NCBI RefSeq assembly: GCF_000417875.1
Contig: NW_006920869.1
Location: 923,759-987,758 of the forward strand
Direction of reading: 5' to 3'
Origin: Pseudozyma flocculosa PF-1
Taxonomy: Eukaryota > Basidiomycota > Ustilaginomycetes > Ustilaginales > Ustilaginaceae
DNA length: 64,000 bases
A program made the position numbers and the translations under genes. A model generated the notes under the pieces. It saw nothing but the letters and a program-made list of their open reading frames with translations. It ran no database searches and was not told the DNA's origin. Below, in pieces: positions 38,916 to 50,643 of the stretch (within the stretch, counting starts at the first letter, position 1; every line of letters starts with the position of its first letter).

Positions 38916-41258
38916 ATGGTGTGGCCTTTCTCCGGATCCAAGAGGATCCACAACTACGACAAGATCCAGGCCCACCTCCAGGCTCGAGATCGCGCTCTGG
39001 CCCTGGCACTGCCCCCCTCTTCGACGGTCGGCAAGGACGAGATCGAAAAGAGCCTCAACGGCTCAGACGCCGGCGAGTATGTGCTCAACGGCATGGACAT
39101 CAGCATCAAACCCCTCGATCGCCAGATTCTCGCCGCCGACTTCGCCTCAATCACAGGTGGGATCGAAACCAGGCGCTGGACGGCCGTCGATGTCCTCGCC
39201 GCATACATCCGCAGCGCCAGGCGAGCTCATATCCGCACAAACTGCATCACCGAAGGTAAGCCGATACGTCCTTTACCAGGTGGCGATCTGAATCGCCCCC
39301 GTCGTTGCCAGCGACAACAAGGCTCAACCTGTCCTCAACCTATCCGTGTCCTTTCTCGCCTGTCTTGGCTTGCTAGTCAACCTCGACCATGCCCTCGTGC
39401 GTGCGGCCGAGCTCGACAAGTACTTTGAGCAGACGGGCAAGCTGGTCGGCCCGCTTCACGGCGTGCCCATCTCGATCAAGGAACACTACAACATGAAGGG
39501 CGTGCCGCTTTCGCTCGGCTTCACATCCTGGTTTACCAAGCCGGCTCCAACCGAGTCGGCCTCAATCGTCCTGCTCGCCGAGCACCTTGGCGCTATCCCC
39601 TTTGTCAAGACAAACATCCCGCAGACGATGCTGGCGTTCGAGTGTCAGAACCCCGTCTTTGGCAGAACACTCAACCCATACTCGCCCCACCACAGCTGCG
39701 GTGGGTCCTCGGGCGGCGAGGCCGCGTTGATCGCCAGCGATGGATCGCCTGCGGGCGTCGGCTCCGACATTGGTGGAAGCCTGCGCATCCCCATCGGCTA
39801 CTGCGGCCTCTACTCGCTCAAGCCGAGCGCCAATGTTTGGCCCATGGCAGGCAGCGCCGACTTTGCCAAGGGCTTCGAAGGCATCACGGCGGTACCAGGC
39901 CCCATCACCCGATCCGCTCAGGACCTTGAGGCCTTCCACTCTGCGATCGTCCAGGCTTTGCAGCCTCCCAGGCCCAGAGTGACTGCAGGCGATGCAGAGC
40001 AGGCTGGTGACGAGCTTGCCATCGCCACCGTCGAGCACGACAGGCTCATGAAACAGGTCGGCCTTGCCGGAACCATCCACAGCTCATACAATCCCACCTG
40101 GCTCCAGCCGCTCAAGGTCGCAGAGAAGCGCGGCACACCGCTCCGAGTCGGCTACTATTTCACCGATGGCTTCATCAAGACCACCCCGGCCTGCTACCGA
40201 GCGGTCAAGGAGTCGATCGAAGCCCTGCGAGCCAAGTACCCCAGCCAACAGGTCGAGCTGGTCGCCATCGCGCCCAAGGACGTCCAGCCCGTCGAGGGAC
40301 TCGAGCACTTCCTCGGCCTCAGCTCGGCCGATGGCTACGACTACCTCACCGTGCCGCACCTGGGCAAGGACCGGGCTGATCCCGTCCTGATGCTGCCTCT
40401 CCTGCTGGCGAGGCTTCCAGTCTTTTTGAAGAGGATCATTGCCTTCATCGCGCGTTTTGTGCTGAGGGACGCGAGGATGGCGAGGCTGGTCCTGGCCGCG
40501 GGCAGGAGAAGCGCGAAGAAGTACTTCCAAGTCACCGAGAGCCGCACCAAGTTCTGCGACGCCTGGAAGAAGCGGGTGTGGGACGCTTACGAGCTCGACG
40601 CCATCATCTGCCCGGTCCAGGCCTCGCCGGCCGTGCCGCACGGCGGCGCGACCAACCTGGCGATGATGTGCATCGCCACGGCACTCTACAACATCCTCGA
40701 CTGCGCCGTCGCCACCTTGCCCGTGACGCGAGTCAGCGCCGAGACCGACTCGCACCGGGCCGCCGACTTCAAGAACTCCGACACCGCCGAGGCCACGAGG
40801 AGCACCTACGACGAATGGTCGCAGGACCCAGAGCTCAAGAAATGCAGCCACCTCGTCAACTTTGAGCTGTACACGCAGGGTGTTTACGACGCCAAGAAAA
40901 TGGCGGGACTGCCAGTCGGCGTGCAGGTGGTGAGTGGCTCTGCTGTCCGGAGTATCCTGCCCGAGCCGTCAGAAGATGGCGACGCCGACCCGCTGACGTT
41001 CGGGTTGTGTTCCAACTGGCCGTCTCCTCCTGCGCGCGCTTACAGGTGGCTCGACCGTATGAGGAGGAAAAGGCGATCGGCATCATGAGGCTGCTCGATG
41101 ATGCTCTGCCTCCCGCCGCTCAGAGAGGAGGCGGCTGGGTCGACCAGGTCGACAGGAATGGTCGCGCGCTCGAAGGCGCCAAGGCCACCAAGGTTCGCTG
41201 CGCCGGTTTTGGCCCCGGCAGCTACACTGAGCAGGTGTATGGTCAGGCCAAGGCCTGA
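38916..41258 (+). CDS. amidase signature family enzyme (fatty-acid-amide-hydrolase / acetamidase type)
   Basis: Exons 38916-39255, 39377-40929 and 41046-41258, 701 aa. The amidase-signature core shows the Lys of the Ser-Ser-Lys triad in PLHGVPISIKEHYN (about K148), the glycine/serine stretch SCGGSSGGEAALIA (cis-Ser about S224) and GVGSDIGGSLRIP (nucleophile about S248). LPVTRVS and MAGLPVGVQV-VARPYEEE close the domain; the last block is joined across the second intron. The N-terminal about 100 residues hold two helical segments as in fungal FAAH-like proteins. A hydrophobic stretch (LMLPLLLARLPVFLKRIIAFIARFV) could anchor it to a membrane. Exact substrate is unknown. Confidence 0.9.
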
Positions 41259-41572
41259 ATACCCTTTGATCTGTCACGGAAGCCATTGTCAAGTCGCTAT
41301 TCAGAGTCCCGTCTTTGGTATGAGCATCTCGTCTTCGATCCGCTGTCATCCCGGTGGCAATCAAAAGAAAGCTTGGGGCGTGCGATCGGGTCGCATGGTC
41401 GGATGCGCGGGCGCGCGTCCGTGCGTCGGCCCCGCTCTGTGCGTGCAGCGTGTGACCTGGCCGGCTTCTCCACTTTTTCCCCCTTCCCCCTTCCCTACCC
41501 CTCATTCATCGCACCTCCGTCCATTTCGAAGACCCCTGATCTGCACCACAGCATCCGCACACCCTCTGCACC
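41259..41572. other. spacer before the DUF1770-like gene
   Basis: About 314 bp with a pyrimidine-rich 3' part (tccactttttcccccttccc). No gene seen. Confidence 0.4.
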
Positions 41573-42336
41573 ATGCCGCGTCGATCCTCTTCGCTAACTT
41601 CGTCCGCCACTTCTGTCGCCTCGTCTTCGGCATCGAGCGATGGCCGTGACTCGTACAAGTCTCCGCTTTCGGCCCTGCCGGCGGTGCCCGACCTGCGCTT
41701 CGAGCAGTCCTACATCTCGACCATCCGCGGCTTCCTACACGAGACCGACAAAGAGCAGGCGCAGCAAGAAAAGAGCGAGGAGCTCGATGAGAAGCGCTCT
41801 TCGGGGCAGAGAGACGATGCCGAGGGCGAGGTCGAGGTCGGAGACGAGAGCAGCAGCGCAGCGCCCCAAAAACCACACCACCTGCAAAGGACCCGGGCAA
41901 GCGACGGCGAACGAGAGATCTGGATTGGCGCCCTAAGGGTCGAGTGGTGCGTGCTTGATGGCAAAGCGCTCCTCGGCGAGGCCGTTTCTGGACGGGAACG
42001 GCAGTGCGTGATCGACAATGCGATGTCAACCGAGACTGACCAGGCCCCATCTTTGCCCCGCCGAACCGTACGCATGCTAGGGTGCCGCTCCTCTACGTGA
42101 CGATCCGCGATCAGGTTCTCTCCCCCCTTGTCCAGGGCGCCGTATGGGGCATCGGGTCTATCCTCCTCGGCAAGTTTAGCGCATTCGTCCGGACGGGCCT
42201 GCAGCAATCGAGAGAGCAGCGAAGCCGGCAGCCGTCGCAGGCAAGACAAGGGGCTGCGTCGACAACAACGAGCCGTCAGAGGTCAGGAGGACTGCTTGAT
42301 GCTTTAGGTCTGACAGGGGCCAGGCGAAGGCCATAG
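41573..42336 (+). CDS. small fungal protein resembling the DUF1770 family
   Basis: Exons 41573-41946 and 42081-42336, 209 aa. The N-terminus is serine-rich. LRFEQSYISTIRGFL near residues 42-56, an acidic low-complexity middle, and after splicing EW-VPLLYVTIRDQVLSPLVQGAVWG with a hydrophobic helix GIGSILLGKF. The pair 'LRFEQSYL.SI' and 'YVT.RDQVL.PL.QG..WG' is what I remember of the fungal DUF1770 family; function not known to me. The first-exon frame alone would end in an unrelated tail, so splicing (gtgcgt to gctag) is preferred. Confidence 0.6.
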
Positions 42337-42479
42337 CGCTCCGTTCCCATCGCCCCGTGCACAAGCCACAATGAGAACCGCCGACGCAAAGCATTCAAGA
42401 TTGGCGGCGACGCTGCCCCCAATCCAACCCACGGGGAACGTCTCGGCCAACGAGGCTGACCGACACCGCACGCCTATAA

Positions 42480-44345
42480 TTATGCCTCACCGACCTTCTT
42501 GATACCCTTGAGAGGCAGCTTGATACGCTCGTTGCGCCTCCAGAAGTCGACCAGGATCGAAGCCGTCTTGTCGGGAGCGTCCTGGAGCGGTGCAAATGAC
42601 GATGTTTAGGTGACAGGGACAACCCGACGTTCGGCGGTTCAGCGGAGAGCCGCCTCGAAGGCACGGAATGTCCAGCGTCACTCACCTCCTGTAGGCAATG
42701 TCCGACATCGGGGATCACAGCAAGCTGGTACTTGCCTGTTTGGTGGGAGAATGCGGGGCCTTCCGAGCGTCAGCGATACACACCATTGCGGCACAGCTGC
42801 GGTCAAAGCCACCCACCTTGCATCTGTCCGATCATCAGCTCCTTGTCCAGCCGGTCAGTGCCGGCCAGGAGGAGCAGGCGGGCCGTCTTGACTCCAAGGA
42901 ACCTCGACGAAAGACCCTGGAACCAGCTTCGCCAGTACGGTTCGGTGGCTAAGAGATCCGCTCTCCACTTGTAACGGAACCGTTGTGCCTCCTCGCCCTG
43001 ACCGGGCTCTTGCGCCGCAGCGCCTTCGTGGTCCTGCAGGACCTCCATCGGCTCGCTGTCCGCCTGTCGAGTCCTAGCCACCTCGTCAGGCACATCAGTG
43101 TTACGCTCCACGAGCGGCGGCACGCTGACTCTGGCGCTGTCCGGGTTGGCGATCGTCTTGCTGTCGACATGCCACTCGATTGCCTGCTCGACGCTGTCGA
43201 AGCCACGCGGATGGCTCAGCACGATGGAACGCATCCCCTCGAGCGCGTCCATAGCGGTCCCCTCGACGACGTCCAGGACGGCCACGCCGGCGATGCGGGT
43301 GAAGCCAGAGCGGAACAGTTGCTCGCTCGCGGATACGACGACCGATCCGCCCATTGAGTGACCGACGAGGATCAGCGAAGGCATCTGGGAAGGGTCGGGA
43401 AACATGGCTTTCAGGAGAGAGACAAGGTCGCCGGTGAGCGTTGAGAGTGACATATCGAGGGGCATGCTGGTGTGGGGAAGCTTGGTGCGGCCTGCCAGAT
43501 CGTTGATCCCGGAAGGAGGGCCCTTGGTCAGTGGAAGCATCCTCGATCGATCAGGAAGCCCGACAACAGTAGCCGCCAGCTCACCGTGTCCTCGGCAGTC
43601 GAAGGCAAGTACGCCGACTTGGCCCTCGGTGGTGCGGGTGATCTCGGCGGCGGTCAGGGCGTAGGAGAGCCCGCTGAAACCTGCTCCGTGGTGGAAGAGG
43701 AAGAGGGTACCGGGGCCGGCCGACTCGCCTCCGTCGTCATACTCTTCGTCGACCGTGGGAGGTGCCATGCTGGCTGCGCTGAGCGAGACATCTTGGAACG
43801 AGCCGGATGGTGGGGCGTTGGCATGGCGAGGTCCGCGCTGGCTGGGTGCCGGGTGACGCGGGCTGGGTCGGGGTGGTGTGTAGTAGACTCGGAACTTGGC
43901 GTGCGGGGCGTTGCTCTGCGTTGCTTGGACGGGCTCCGATTGGCAGAGGGGTACATCGACCTCGAGCGCCTGGTCAAAGTAGCCCTGTGCGGTGAGCGGG
44001 CTGAAGTCTTGCGGATTGCGATGGGTGCGGCGGCTCGTCTTTTCTTTGTGCGGTAGTAGGGCGGAGGATGATGAAGGACCTGGGAAGCTGTCGCGGGATT
44101 CGTCCTGCTCGTGGCGGTAGTTTGCGTCACTGTCGTCCTCGTCGTCTTCTGCTCGGTGTTGTTGCGGTGGCGTAGGAAGAAAGACGCCACGCAATCGAGC
44201 TGCGGGGTCAGCGGCAGCTCGTCGGGGCTGCCCAGAGGGCGGGATGAGGGGCCGACTCACCATGCAGCGGCTCTGCGGGCCATGGAGGGACTGGAGGAAG
44301 TTTGGTGAGCCTTGCTTTGAGGAGCGAGGATCTGAGGTCGCTCAT
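42480..44345 (-). CDS. PPE1: protein phosphatase methylesterase 1
   Basis: Removes the C-terminal methyl ester of PP2A catalytic subunits. Four exons (minus): 44345-44261, 44217-42817, 42735-42686 and 42581-42480, 545 aa, longer than usual because of low-complexity inserts. The N-terminus MSDLRSSLLKARLTKLPPVPP is typical of the family and is reached only through a 43-nt intron. The alpha/beta-hydrolase core: LFLFHHGAGFSGLSYAL, FDCRGHGE, nucleophile LILVGHSMGGSVV, VLDVVEGTAM, FRYKWRADLLATEPYW, FQGLSSRFLG with AGTDRLDKELMIGQMQG, then across introns KYQLAVIPDVGHCLQE-D with the catalytic His, ending KLPLKGIKKVGEA. The Gln-Met-Gln-Gly-Lys-Tyr-Gln junction confirms the small 50-nt exon. Confidence 0.93.
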
Positions 44346-44664
44346 GGTGTCTAACGTTGCTCCGCCGGGGTGGTGATGAAGAGTGAGGCAGTCGAGAGTC
44401 GTCGCTCCAAGGCCGGCCGTCGGTGGCGCGTGTGTGTGTGTGTGTGTGTGTGCAGGCTAACCAAGGCGCAGCTGTGTGGAGGCGAGCGTGTCTCTTTGTC
44501 TTTTGGAAGAAGTCCAAAGCGAGGAAGAGGGCCACGGAGCTCACCTCTGAGAAAAGCTCGCGGAAATCACACCAAATACATAGGTGCCGCGCCGCCCATT
44601 CCACCCCTTTATGGTCAATCCAACCACCACCACCCATCCATCTCAGGGGCCCCAATTCTCAACC
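44346..44664. other. divergent promoter region between PPE1 and PTH2
   Basis: About 319 bp with a (GT)n microsatellite at about 44430-44452. No gene. Confidence 0.5.
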
Positions 44665-45793
44665 ATGACTACTCCGGGTAAGCACCGCATCGCACCGCAT
44701 CGCACTGCGCCGAGGAAGCGCGCCGGCTGACGCCCCTCGTCACTCGCACTCGATACCTTCACCGCCTTCATAGCGCCGCTACTGGCCGCAGTCGGCCTTT
44801 GCTCCCTCACCGTCGGCTACTGGCTGGGAATGGGCCGATCCCTGCTGTCGTACAACGCCCAGTCCCGGTCCATCGCATCGCGCCGTGACCACGACTCGGA
44901 CGACAGCGACCTCAGCGACTACGACGACGACGCAGCGGATCTGAGCGACAAGAAGCACACCACCCTCAACCCCAACGAGGAATGCAAGATGGTGAGCACC
45001 CAGCGCGACTCAACCCAGCGTCTGCACGAGCCAAGGCAGAGACGGACACAGAGGGACAGACACGGGAGCTGACACGCCCCATCCCCCACTGCCACGACAG
45101 GTCCTCCTCGTCAGGATGGATCTCAAGATGGAAAAGGGAAAGATTGCCGCCCAGTGCGGGTACGTCTCACCACCTCGCACACACGCACGTCATGGTCCGG
45201 GCCTGACCCACTCACGCCCTACCCTGCGCTGCAATTCCCCTCTGAACCACAGTCACGCCACGCTAGCAGCCTACAAGGCGGCCCTCAAACAGACGCCACA
45301 GGTGTGTGCCCCTTTGCCAGGAACGACGCCATCTTGCCACCCTGCATCTCTGATCGACCCCCTCGCTTCATTACCCACGCAGCTCGTCAAGCAATGGGAG
45401 CGCCTCGGCCAGGCAAAGGTGGCGCTCAAGTGCCCCGACGAGGCGACAATGAAGGGGCTCGAGGCCAAAGCCAGAAGTCTCGGCCTCGCGGCTCGTTCAA
45501 TCATCGACGCGTGAGCCGCCCTTGCACCGCCGACCACCCGCCGCGCAGCGCGTCAAACTCACCCTGGTCCAGCGCCCCTGTTGCTTCCCTCTGCGCCCTG
45601 CAGAGGCAGAACGCAGATCGCACCAAACTCGAGGACCGTGCTGGGCATCGGACCGGGTAGGTACAAGCGGGATGGATCTGATCCGGCCTCGGGCCGCACA
45701 CGTTGCTCATCGACATTGGCCTGCCCTCAACAACCCCAAGCAGCTCCCGTCTCGCTCGTCAACGAGATCACTGGTCACCTCAAGCTACTGTGA
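44665..45793 (+). CDS. PTH2: peptidyl-tRNA hydrolase 2 (Pth2/Bit1)
   Basis: Releases tRNA from stalled peptidyl-tRNA. Seven exons: 44665-44677, 44774-44991, 45101-45159, 45253-45301, 45383-45510, 45604-45656 and 45744-45793, 189 aa. The first exon is only 13 nt (MTTP). The N-terminal anchor PLLAAVGLCSLTVGYWLGMG suggests the outer mitochondrial membrane or ER, as in Bit1. Catalytic part: [63 protein letters not shown], ending LVNEITGHLKLL. All joints rebuild the highly conserved family text, so the intron calls are strong. Confidence 0.95.
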
Positions 45794-45983
45794 CGCGGCC
45801 CACATGTCGGCATCGCGATCACGAGGCTTCGCCGCCATCCCCTGCAATGATCGATAAGATTAGAGGCACGTTGCCGCGGCGACGGGTCAGGCAAGAGCAC
45901 CCACCCGAACGCCAACTCGAGGGACAGGTAGGATATATCGGCGGGCGACCAAGAAGATGGGTGACATGTCGACTCGGCAGACC

Positions 45984-47947
45984 CTACTGGACGGCGTTGA
46001 TGACGTGTGGGTAACGGCTCCGGATCGCCTCGAACAGCTGCGGGTCGCGCTGGGCCATAAGGTGCGGGTCCTCTGCGAGGCAGACAAAGAAGGTGCTCAC
46101 GCCCGACGCGATCGAACCGCTTCCGATGGCCATGGCAATGTTGAGGCCGAGGCCGAACGAGACGAGCAGGATGATGCTGTAGTAGCCAGAGTCCTGCTGA
46201 AGGTAGCTCGGGTTGACCTTCTGCTGGTAGATGTAGGCAAAGAGCGAGGTGAGCAGGCCGATGACAAAGGCCCCGCACGAAAAGACGATGTTGACGAGCG
46301 AATCGTTGACGAGGGCATCGATGCCGCGGTCGACGAGCAGCGTCCACGTCTCCTTGGCCGCCTTGATGTACTTGTTCCCGTACAGGGCGATGTTGATGTA
46401 GGCGTAGCGGTTGAAGAACTCGACCAGCGACTCTGTCGGTCCGAGGCGATGGCAAGAAGCGGGGAAGTGAACACGTGTCAGTAAGCCCTCCACGCGCGCG
46501 CGCCAGCTTGTCGATGGCCTGGGCAGGGAGACTTCGAGCTCTACGTACGGATGCAGGCGACGCAGCAGCTCGCGACGCACGCCAGAATGGTCCCGACCAG
46601 GTCGCCCTCGGCAGCCTGCTGCCTCTGTACCATGTTGAAGAACGCGCGCAGCAGGTCCAGCAGCGCGACAATGAGCGAGCCGAGGCAGATCGATCCGAAG
46701 CTGTAGGTCATCGTCCGGCGGAAGGCGCCCCATGCGACCTTGCCGGGCTTGGAGGCGTTGTAGTACCACGTGCCAAAGATGCCGGCGACGGTTGTGAAGG
46801 CGACATTCTTGATGACCTCCGAGATCCAGTAGTAGGCAAAGACGATGAAGACCATCAGGCCGATGACCTGTTCCGAGCACGTCAGTCATCGGGCGCCGAT
46901 GCGGGGACGAAGACAGTCAGCTCGATGCTCGTCACTGTGCGACTGCGCGACACGAGAAGCTGCAGAAGACTGACCGAACTGTTGCTGGAGCTACTTCCGG
47001 CGGCAGCGCCCGACGGCTCGAAGCGCTGGTACATGGCCACGATTGTGTAGCTGACCCAGGCGGAAAAGGCCGTCTCGACGATCAAACCGGCGAGGGCGAC
47101 GACGTAAACGCTCTTGTATTCGTCGGCGGCCCGGATGATGGTCTTGAGCAGGATTTTTGCGAGCGGGATGCGCTTGCGCATGAAAAAGTAGGCGACGACC
47201 GAGAGGACGGCAAAGACGGTGAAGATGATGGCGGCTGCGGTGGACCCGCGGACCCAGAGGTAGACGGCGTATGCGATGTTGGCAAGCGTGGTGAGGAGCA
47301 AAGTGGCCTCGAGGATGAAGGTGGTGAAGGTGCGGACGAGGAAGAGGTAGATGACCGAGAGGCCAAGGGCGACGCCGCAACAGAGGAGCCACATGATGGC
47401 CGTGGACCCGTTCAAGGTCGAGCTGGCATTGCCGTCGGACCCGACAGTCTCGTTGATGCCCGAGGTGGCGTAGCCGCGCAACGAGATGACCGACACGGCG
47501 ACAAAGCCGGCAAAGACGGCGAGGAACAGGATGGCGAAGATGACCTGGGCGAGGATTCGGAGGCGCAGCGCCACAGTCGTCAGCGGTGCTCGGCGGGGCA
47601 ACATCGACCGCCATTTGGGCCCGTGCTGTGTTCTGTCAACTCACGTCGTTCCACTTTGGCTTGGGATCGAGGCGCTGGCCCTCGAAGCCTTCAGGCTTGA
47701 GCGGCATCTTTGCGTCCGCGCCGTAGTAGGCCGACTGGGAGGGCCGGTGGTCCTGATTGTAGTAGCTATCCTGCGCGCCGTTGGGCTGGCCCTGGTAGCC
47801 GCCGGGTCCCTGGGCGGGGGCGTAGGAACCGGGCTGGTTCATCTGAGGAGGCGGAGGGTAGTAGCCGCCCTGCGGAGGCGGCTGCTGGGGCGGCGGGTAG
47901 AAGCCGCCCGGCTGCTGCTGCTGGCCGTAGGAGTAGGCTTGCGACAT
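45984..47947 (-). CDS. PNS1: choline-transporter-like protein Pns1
   Basis: CTL/SLC44 family plasma membrane protein. Exons (minus) 47947-47645, 47544-46975, 46867-46549 and 46432-45984, 546 aa. N-terminal about 100 residues are Q/P/G/Y-rich (QQQQPGGFYPPPQQPPP), then KPKWND-VIFAILFLAVFAGFVAVS starts the membrane domain. About ten helices follow; VIGLMVFIVFAYYWISEVIKNVAF and TWYYNASKPG sit in the middle. The CTL signature lies around CI-QSLVEFFNRYAYINIALYG and AAKETWTLLVDRGIDALVNDSLV. The C-terminus has FVCLAEDPHLMAQRDPQLF. The second donor is gtcagt, weaker than the others; the frame is kept exactly by all three introns. Convergent with PTH2. Confidence 0.92.
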
Positions 47948-49032
47948 GGCTGCCAATCGAAGCACGGCAGGACGGCCGGCCAAGAAGAGGTCGAGGCTGG
48001 GGAGGATGCGAGGGGCGGAGGGATGGGGGTCAAGTCAAAGGAGCGTGGCTTGCGTGGAAATGAACGATGATGGTGATGGGGATGGGGATGACGAGCGAGG
48101 GCTACCGTCGGTCGTCCTACCTGGATGGGCAGAGCGAGAGGAGGGGACGCTGGGTAGTCAGCCATCGACGGTCGATCTTTATTTGTTGCTTGGTCGTCGT
48201 TGTTGTGCGGCCTGCCTGCGAAGCGCTCGCCAAGAGCCGCACCCGAGCCAGAATTGGCGTGCAGGCCGTACGTGTGGATGATATGATTTGCATGCAGGCA
48301 GGCTAGGCGTCCTGGCCTGCCTGCCGGCCATTCGGCGCACCGTCGCGCTCGTACAAATACGCATGTTCGGCACGCGCTGCTCGTGAAGAGCCGCCCTCGA
48401 GCCGCCGGCCCCTTTGCCTTGCCAATGCGCGACGAGGCTGCGTCAGTCGACTCGTACGGTCCGGTCCATACGCTCTGGACTTGGGCCTCGAGACGGCAAT
48501 AGCAGTCAGTAAGAGTGCGCTGGTTGGCCGCCTGCCGAGCTAGGTCAAGTCCTCGACGGCAGCTTCTGGCAGGAAACAAAGAAAAGGCACGGCGCGCCAA
48601 GCCGGCGCCGTTGCGTGCCCACCGACGCGCTGGCTCAAGAGCGGCAGCCAAGAGGCAGGTAGTTAGGCAGGCCGGCATCCCGCTGCAGCCAAGAAGCGAA
48701 GATCAGGCCGCCGGGGACCCTATAGGCCAGGCCTGTCTCTGACCTCCTGCTCTACCCACCTGCTTGGCTCGGTGCGGTGTCCGGGCGCCCCGATCAGCCT
48801 GCAGCGTGGCGAGGCAGGCCCGATTGGTGGATCCGAATAGGGACGTGCCCCTCCACATCGTTGTCAGCGATCTGCGATGACTGAGCTGCGGTATTCAAAC
48901 CTAGCTACACCGGCCTGCTGGCCAGCCGCCGCCTGCCTCGACGGTTGGGCTGCGTCGTGAGCCTGGCTTCCGTTGGACTCGCAAGGGCCCACGGTCGCCT
49001 GAGCAGCATCGTCCACCGAGGCGGAGCGACCC

Positions 49033-49033
<1 letters not shown>

Positions 49034-49090
<57 letters not shown>
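49034..49090 (+). repeat. (CT)n microsatellite
   Basis: About 28 uninterrupted CT units. Confidence 0.95.
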
Positions 49091-49092
<2 letters not shown>

Positions 49093-49190
49093 CCTACCTA
49101 CCTCCTACCTCCTACCTACCGTACCTACCGTCCGTACCGTACCTACCGTACTACGTTACCGTACCCGGTTACGACCGTCCGACCGTACCG

Positions 49191-49216
49191 NNNNNNNNNN
49201 NNNNNNNNNNNNNNNN
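49191..49216. other. assembly gap (26 N)
   Basis: Run of N flanked by tandem accgt-like DNA on both sides; probably a collapsed or error-prone simple repeat. Confidence 0.99.
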
Positions 49217-49312
49217 TTCGGTACGTCGACGGAACCGGGACCCGGACCGGTCCGGTCCGTACGGACGACGACGACTACGTCCGTACCCGACCGGACGGAC
49301 GGACGACCGACC

Positions 49313-49314
<2 letters not shown>

Positions 49315-49345
<31 letters not shown>
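49315..49345 (+). repeat. (CT)n microsatellite
   Basis: About 15 CT units, 64 bp upstream of the DUF1295 gene start; could lie in its leader. Confidence 0.9.
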
Positions 49346-49349
<4 letters not shown>

Positions 49350-49408
49350 TTCCTCTATCACCATCCCCGCATCCTCCGCACTCCCTTAATCCAGGCACGC
49401 CTTTCACC

Positions 49409-50643
49409 ATGAGCGCCTACACAGCCGGCCTGAGGTCGCTCCTCCCCACCATGGGCGTCATCTATGGCTTCCAGGCCGTCTGCGGTGCCGTCGCCGTCGC
49501 CTACAAGACCGAAAAGGTGGGTGGCCGTCGCCTCGCATAGAGCAACACCGAGCGAGCGTCCCCCGCGCCTCGCATTTTGTGTGCGACCGTTCACCGCGAC
49601 GACGACAATGTGGCTGACGCGGTCGCACGCCATGTCCATCTCCTCTTGCAGTACTATGACCTCTGTGGCTCTCTGGGCTTCATCTCAGCGACGGGCCTGT
49701 CGCTCTACATGCCTTGGATCCGCGCCAGGTTCATCGACGGCACAAAGGTCCCCTTTCCTACTTCGCTCGCTGCCTTCCACCCTCGTCAGACGATCATGAC
49801 CGGCCTCGCCATGTTCTGGGCTTTCCGCCTCGGCACGTTCCTCTTCCAGGTGAGCCTTTGTTCGGCCATCTGCCCGCTTTCGCACGCGCAGCGTTGGCTG
49901 ATCCTATTTCCACGCCCTCCTGCTTGGACCGGCCCGCACATCGACATCGACCTCAATCCACAGCGCGTCAAGAAGTCCGGCGGCGACTCGCGCTTCGACG
50001 AGATCAAGCAGAGCCCCGTCAAATTCTTTGGCGCCTGGATGATGCAGGCCACCTGGATCGCCGTCACCGCGCTTCCCATCTACCTTGTCAACTCGGTTCC
50101 GCGCAAGGCACAGCCCCCTCTGGGCGCCCGCGATTTCGCCGGCCTGGCCATCTGGATGGCTGGCATGGGCCTCGAGGTCATCGCCGACCGTCAAAAGTCG
50201 GCTTGGCGAGAAGCAAAGGAGGCCGGAAAGCACAATGAAAAGTTCCTCTCCAGCGGCGTGTGGAGCTGGTCCAGGCACCCCAAGTGAGTCGCGCAGCTGT
50301 GGTCCCTCTGGGCGCCTGCCCGCTCTGGACAGAAGCTGACGTATCGGTCCTTTCCTCACCCGGATCTGCTTGCACGCACAGCTACTTTGGCGAGATCTCG
50401 CTGTGGACGGGCATGTACATCCTGTCTACCACGGCGCTCACCAACGCTGGACCCTTTTACCCTACCTGGACGGTCGGCCTCGCCGCCGCCAGCCCCATTC
50501 TCGAGTACTGCCTGATCCGTTTCATCAGCGGCGTCCCTCTGCTCGAGCAGGGCGGAGACAAGAAGTTCAAGGACGAGCCCAAGTGGAAGCAGTACAAGGA
50601 GCAGGTCCCCTGCTTTGTGCCCTTCATCGGAAGCAAGAACTGA
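49409..50643 (+). CDS. DUF1295 / steroid 5-alpha-reductase-like membrane protein
   Basis: Four exons: 49409-49516, 49652-49849, 49964-50283 and 50382-50643, 295 aa. Six to seven hydrophobic segments (GVIYGFQAVCGAVAVAY, TIMTGLAMFWAFRLGTFLF, AWMMQATWIAVTALPIYLV, FAGLAIWMAGMGLEVIADRQK). The cytosolic hallmark DRQKSAWRE...FLSSGVWSWSRHPN-YFGEISLW is the NADPH-binding signature of the DUF1295/5-alpha reductase superfamily. It ends CFVPFIGSKN. A role as a lipid or sterol reductase is an inference from the fold; no substrate is visible. Confidence 0.88.

Larger units (their letters stand above)
47948..49408. other. intergenic region with CT microsatellites and an assembly gap
   Basis: About 1.46 kb, no gene. 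The last third is low complexity: CT repeats, tandem cctacctac and ccgtacc-like units, a 26-nt N gap and another CT tract. Confidence 0.5.
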
